A model generated the notes under the pieces. The model did not search any database. It worked only from the letters and a program-made list of their open reading frames with translations, and was not told the DNA's origin. 32,148 bases of DNA, taken from contig CALWOV010000011.1 in the NCBI GenBank assembly GCA_944383275.1, forward strand, positions 1 through 32,148, in the 5' to 3' direction. Shown here in pieces: positions 30,926 through 32,148 of this stretch; within the stretch, counting starts at the first letter, position 1, and each line of letters starts with the position of its first letter. A program made the translations under genes and the position numbers. This DNA comes from an uncultured Clostridia bacterium. Its GTDB lineage: Bacteria > Bacillota > Clostridia > Christensenellales > UBA1242.

Positions 30926-31561
30926 TTATTTTTTAGAAATTTTATTGTTCATAACATAGTTTGAAACTTTTAAAAAATTTTCATCATAGTGATATAATTG
31001 TTGGCCAAATTTTAACCACGCCTTAGACCACGAATCATTTTCTTCTATTAATTTTTTAACATTCTTTTCTTGCAGCACAATATTGTCTTTTTGGGTTTCC
31101 AAATCAACACAGTTTTCTTCATCATAAAGTTTACATTGTATATCACATTCTAATTTATCACATTGGTTAGCAAAAATTGCTTCTTTTGTTTTGCGTTCAT
31201 CAAACTCATAAATTAAGTCTTGAATTTCTTGTTTATTTGTTAAATTATCTAAAATTTTTTCAACTGCTGAATGTCCAATTTGTTTTTTCATTTCTTTATT
31301 TATATCAAAAAGTGTTAAATCGCCAATAACAATTTCTTCTAATTCGTGAACGGAAAGCATAAATAATACTTTTTTTAAGTCTATATCATACTTAAATTCA
31401 GACCACATTGCTATTGCTAACATTTGTACTCCATAAATATGTTCAGCAACGCTTTCAATTCTATCACGCTTAACATTCCAATTTTTCCAGCCTGTTCTTA
31501 TAACGTTTTTTAATTTATTACATAAAACATAAAATTCAATAACATTTTTCTCGCTTTTCAT
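30926..31561 (-). CDS. HD-domain hydrolase (HDDC2/YfbR-like)
   Basis: The 211-residue protein matches the HD_3 family, metal-dependent phosphohydrolases that include 5'-deoxynucleotidases. Visible are RIESVAEHIYGVQML, the HD-equivalent SVHELEEIVIGDLTLFD and the distal FANQCDKLECDIQCK, in which Asp is the last metal ligand. The HD motif itself reads His-Glu rather than His-Asp. A nucleotide substrate is inferred. It lies 25 bases after the PPC-domain gene on the same strand and likely shares its transcript; RBS is GGGGAGAA. Confidence 0.85.
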   Translation of the reverse strand: MKSEKNVIEFYVLCNKLKNVIRTGWKNWNVKRDRIESVAEHIYGVQMLAIAMWSEFKYDIDLKKVLFMLSVHELEEIVIGDLTLFDINKEMKKQIGHSAVEKILDNLTNKQEIQDLIYEFDERKTKEAIFANQCDKLECDIQCKLYDEENCVDLETQKDNIVLQEKNVKKLIEENDSWSKAWLKFGQQLYHYDENFLKVSNYVMNNKISKK

Positions 31562-31586
31562 AATTTTCTCCCCAATTTTAAATTAG

Positions 31587-31982
31587 CTATTTATTTTTAA
31601 TCAAAAGTTCATTATATCCAGTTTTTTTATCAAAAGTTTTTTCAAATATATAATTATCTAATTTCGCTATAACAAGTTCACAAGTTGTATTAACCAAACA
31701 GCCTTCAACCATATGGCCACCAATAACATTTAAATTTTCTTTAGCTAAACTTATATGTATATGAAGACGATGTTTCGAAACAGTTCCCATCAAACTAACT
31801 ATTTCTAATGGTTCGGTTAGTGTGTGAATTTTTTTGCCATTTGCATCACGAATTTTAGCAGTTGTAAGGCAACCAACACCACTGATTACTGTTCCTGCTT
31901 CTATATTGTTTTTCTTGCAAAATTCGAAAATCGAATTATATAAATCTTGTCCTTTAACAAGTCTAATTGCGTATTCTTTCAT
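31587..31982 (-). CDS. PPC/DUF296-domain protein
   Basis: The 131-residue protein is one PPC (DUF296) domain: GTVISGVGCLTTAKIRD, the histidine-rich strand HRLHIHISLA and the following VIGGHMVEGCLVNTTCELVIA are all in place. In bacteria this domain forms trimers with a histidine site and is often linked to DNA-binding or unknown enzymatic roles; in plants it pairs with AT-hooks, which are absent here. It is the first gene of a pair with the HD hydrolase. RBS is AGGAAAT, with a promoter just upstream. Confidence 0.9.
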   Translation of the reverse strand: MKEYAIRLVKGQDLYNSIFEFCKKNNIEAGTVISGVGCLTTAKIRDANGKKIHTLTEPLEIVSLMGTVSKHRLHIHISLAKENLNVIGGHMVEGCLVNTTCELVIAKLDNYIFEKTFDKKTGYNELLIKNK

Positions 31983-32028
31983 AATATTTCCTATTTAAAA
32001 TATTTTTTTCATTTTTGCCTCTAAAATA

Positions 32029-32057
32029 ATTATACATAATATTTTTAAATTAGTCAT
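32029..32057 (-). promoter_or_regulatory. Promoter of the PPC-HD unit
   Basis: On the minus strand ATGACT (32057-32052), 17 bases, TATAAT (32034-32029). Confidence 0.55.
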
Positions 32058-32071
32058 TAAATTATTATAAT

Positions 32072-32148
32072 TTTATATTATCGGAAGTCGAACCAAGCAC
32101 AACTTTAGTTGTATTTGAGTGAGACTGATGTTCATTCAAACTGTGATG
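32072..32148. repeat. Dispersed palindromic repeat, copy D with a different hairpin
   Basis: The flanks are those of copies A-C: TTTATATTATCGGAAGT on the left, then ACTGATGTT and ATTCAAACTGTGATG on the right, with one base changed between them. The hairpin inside (32086-32126) has a different sequence: AGTC/GACT at its base and ACAAC-TTTA-GTTGT at its tip. The structure is kept while the sequence is not. The window ends at the unit's right end. Confidence 0.85.

Overview
The window is about 32 kb of very AT-rich DNA with close-set genes on both strands. It uses the standard code (TGG for Trp, TGA as stop), AGGAGG-type ribosome binding sites, TTGACA/TATAAT promoters and many intrinsic terminators. 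The sporulation genes spoIIGA, sigE and sigG, the Prp-processed ribosomal protein L27 and an L21 leader point to a spore-forming low-GC Bacillota. An uncultured anaerobic Clostridia lineage is my inference, supported by an [FeFe]-hydrogenase domain and a SufC/SufB-type Fe-S assembly pair. No tRNA, rRNA, CRISPR array or transposase gene was seen.

Layout. 1-3.7 kb: a copy of a dispersed palindromic repeat, a zinc ribbon-TIR-membrane protein, an amidase-like protein with two peptidoglycan-binding repeats, and a nested palindrome. 3.7-7.2 kb: a TIM-barrel protein coupled to an acetyltransferase, a four-helix protein, and an unknown protein behind a consensus promoter with an adjacent Spo0A-box match. 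7.2-9.9 kb: L21 leader, rplU-prp-rpmA, then an 8-oxoguanine glycosylase with a NYN-domain protein. 9.9-13.4 kb: a lipoprotein and a NitT/TauT/SsuABC-type ABC importer. 13.7-17.4 kb: pgsA, a small membrane protein, and spoIIGA-sigE facing sigG. 17.4-22.7 kb: two small unknown proteins, the sufC/sufB-like pair, a lipoprotein with a hairpin leader, a candidate kissing-loop RNA and a hotdog thioesterase. 22.7-25.1 kb: a GNAT-like protein, a repeat-spacer array of palindromes, an AlkD-like protein and a frameshifted deaminase. 25.2-28.7 kb: an H-cluster-only [FeFe]-hydrogenase protein and a second, divergent NitT/TauT-type importer. 28.9-32.1 kb: an ankyrin-like protein, a flavodoxin-fold protein, an HD hydrolase with a PPC/DUF296 protein, and another repeat copy at the window end.

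Genes that work together: SpoIIGA is the protease that matures pro-sigma-E, and sigma-G is the later forespore factor. The sigG leader shows a sigma-F-like promoter and a hairpin covering its RBS, as known for Bacillus subtilis sigG. Prp cleaves the N-terminal extension seen on L27. Two importers of one superfamily lie about 13 kb apart with no riboswitch to name their substrate.

The most unusual signal is the repeat family. Near-identical hairpin units at 23375-23462 and 23534-23621 alternate with unrelated spacers of about 60 bases that are themselves made of perfect hairpins. Copies also sit at both window ends; the last keeps the flanks but has a different, still self-complementary hairpin.
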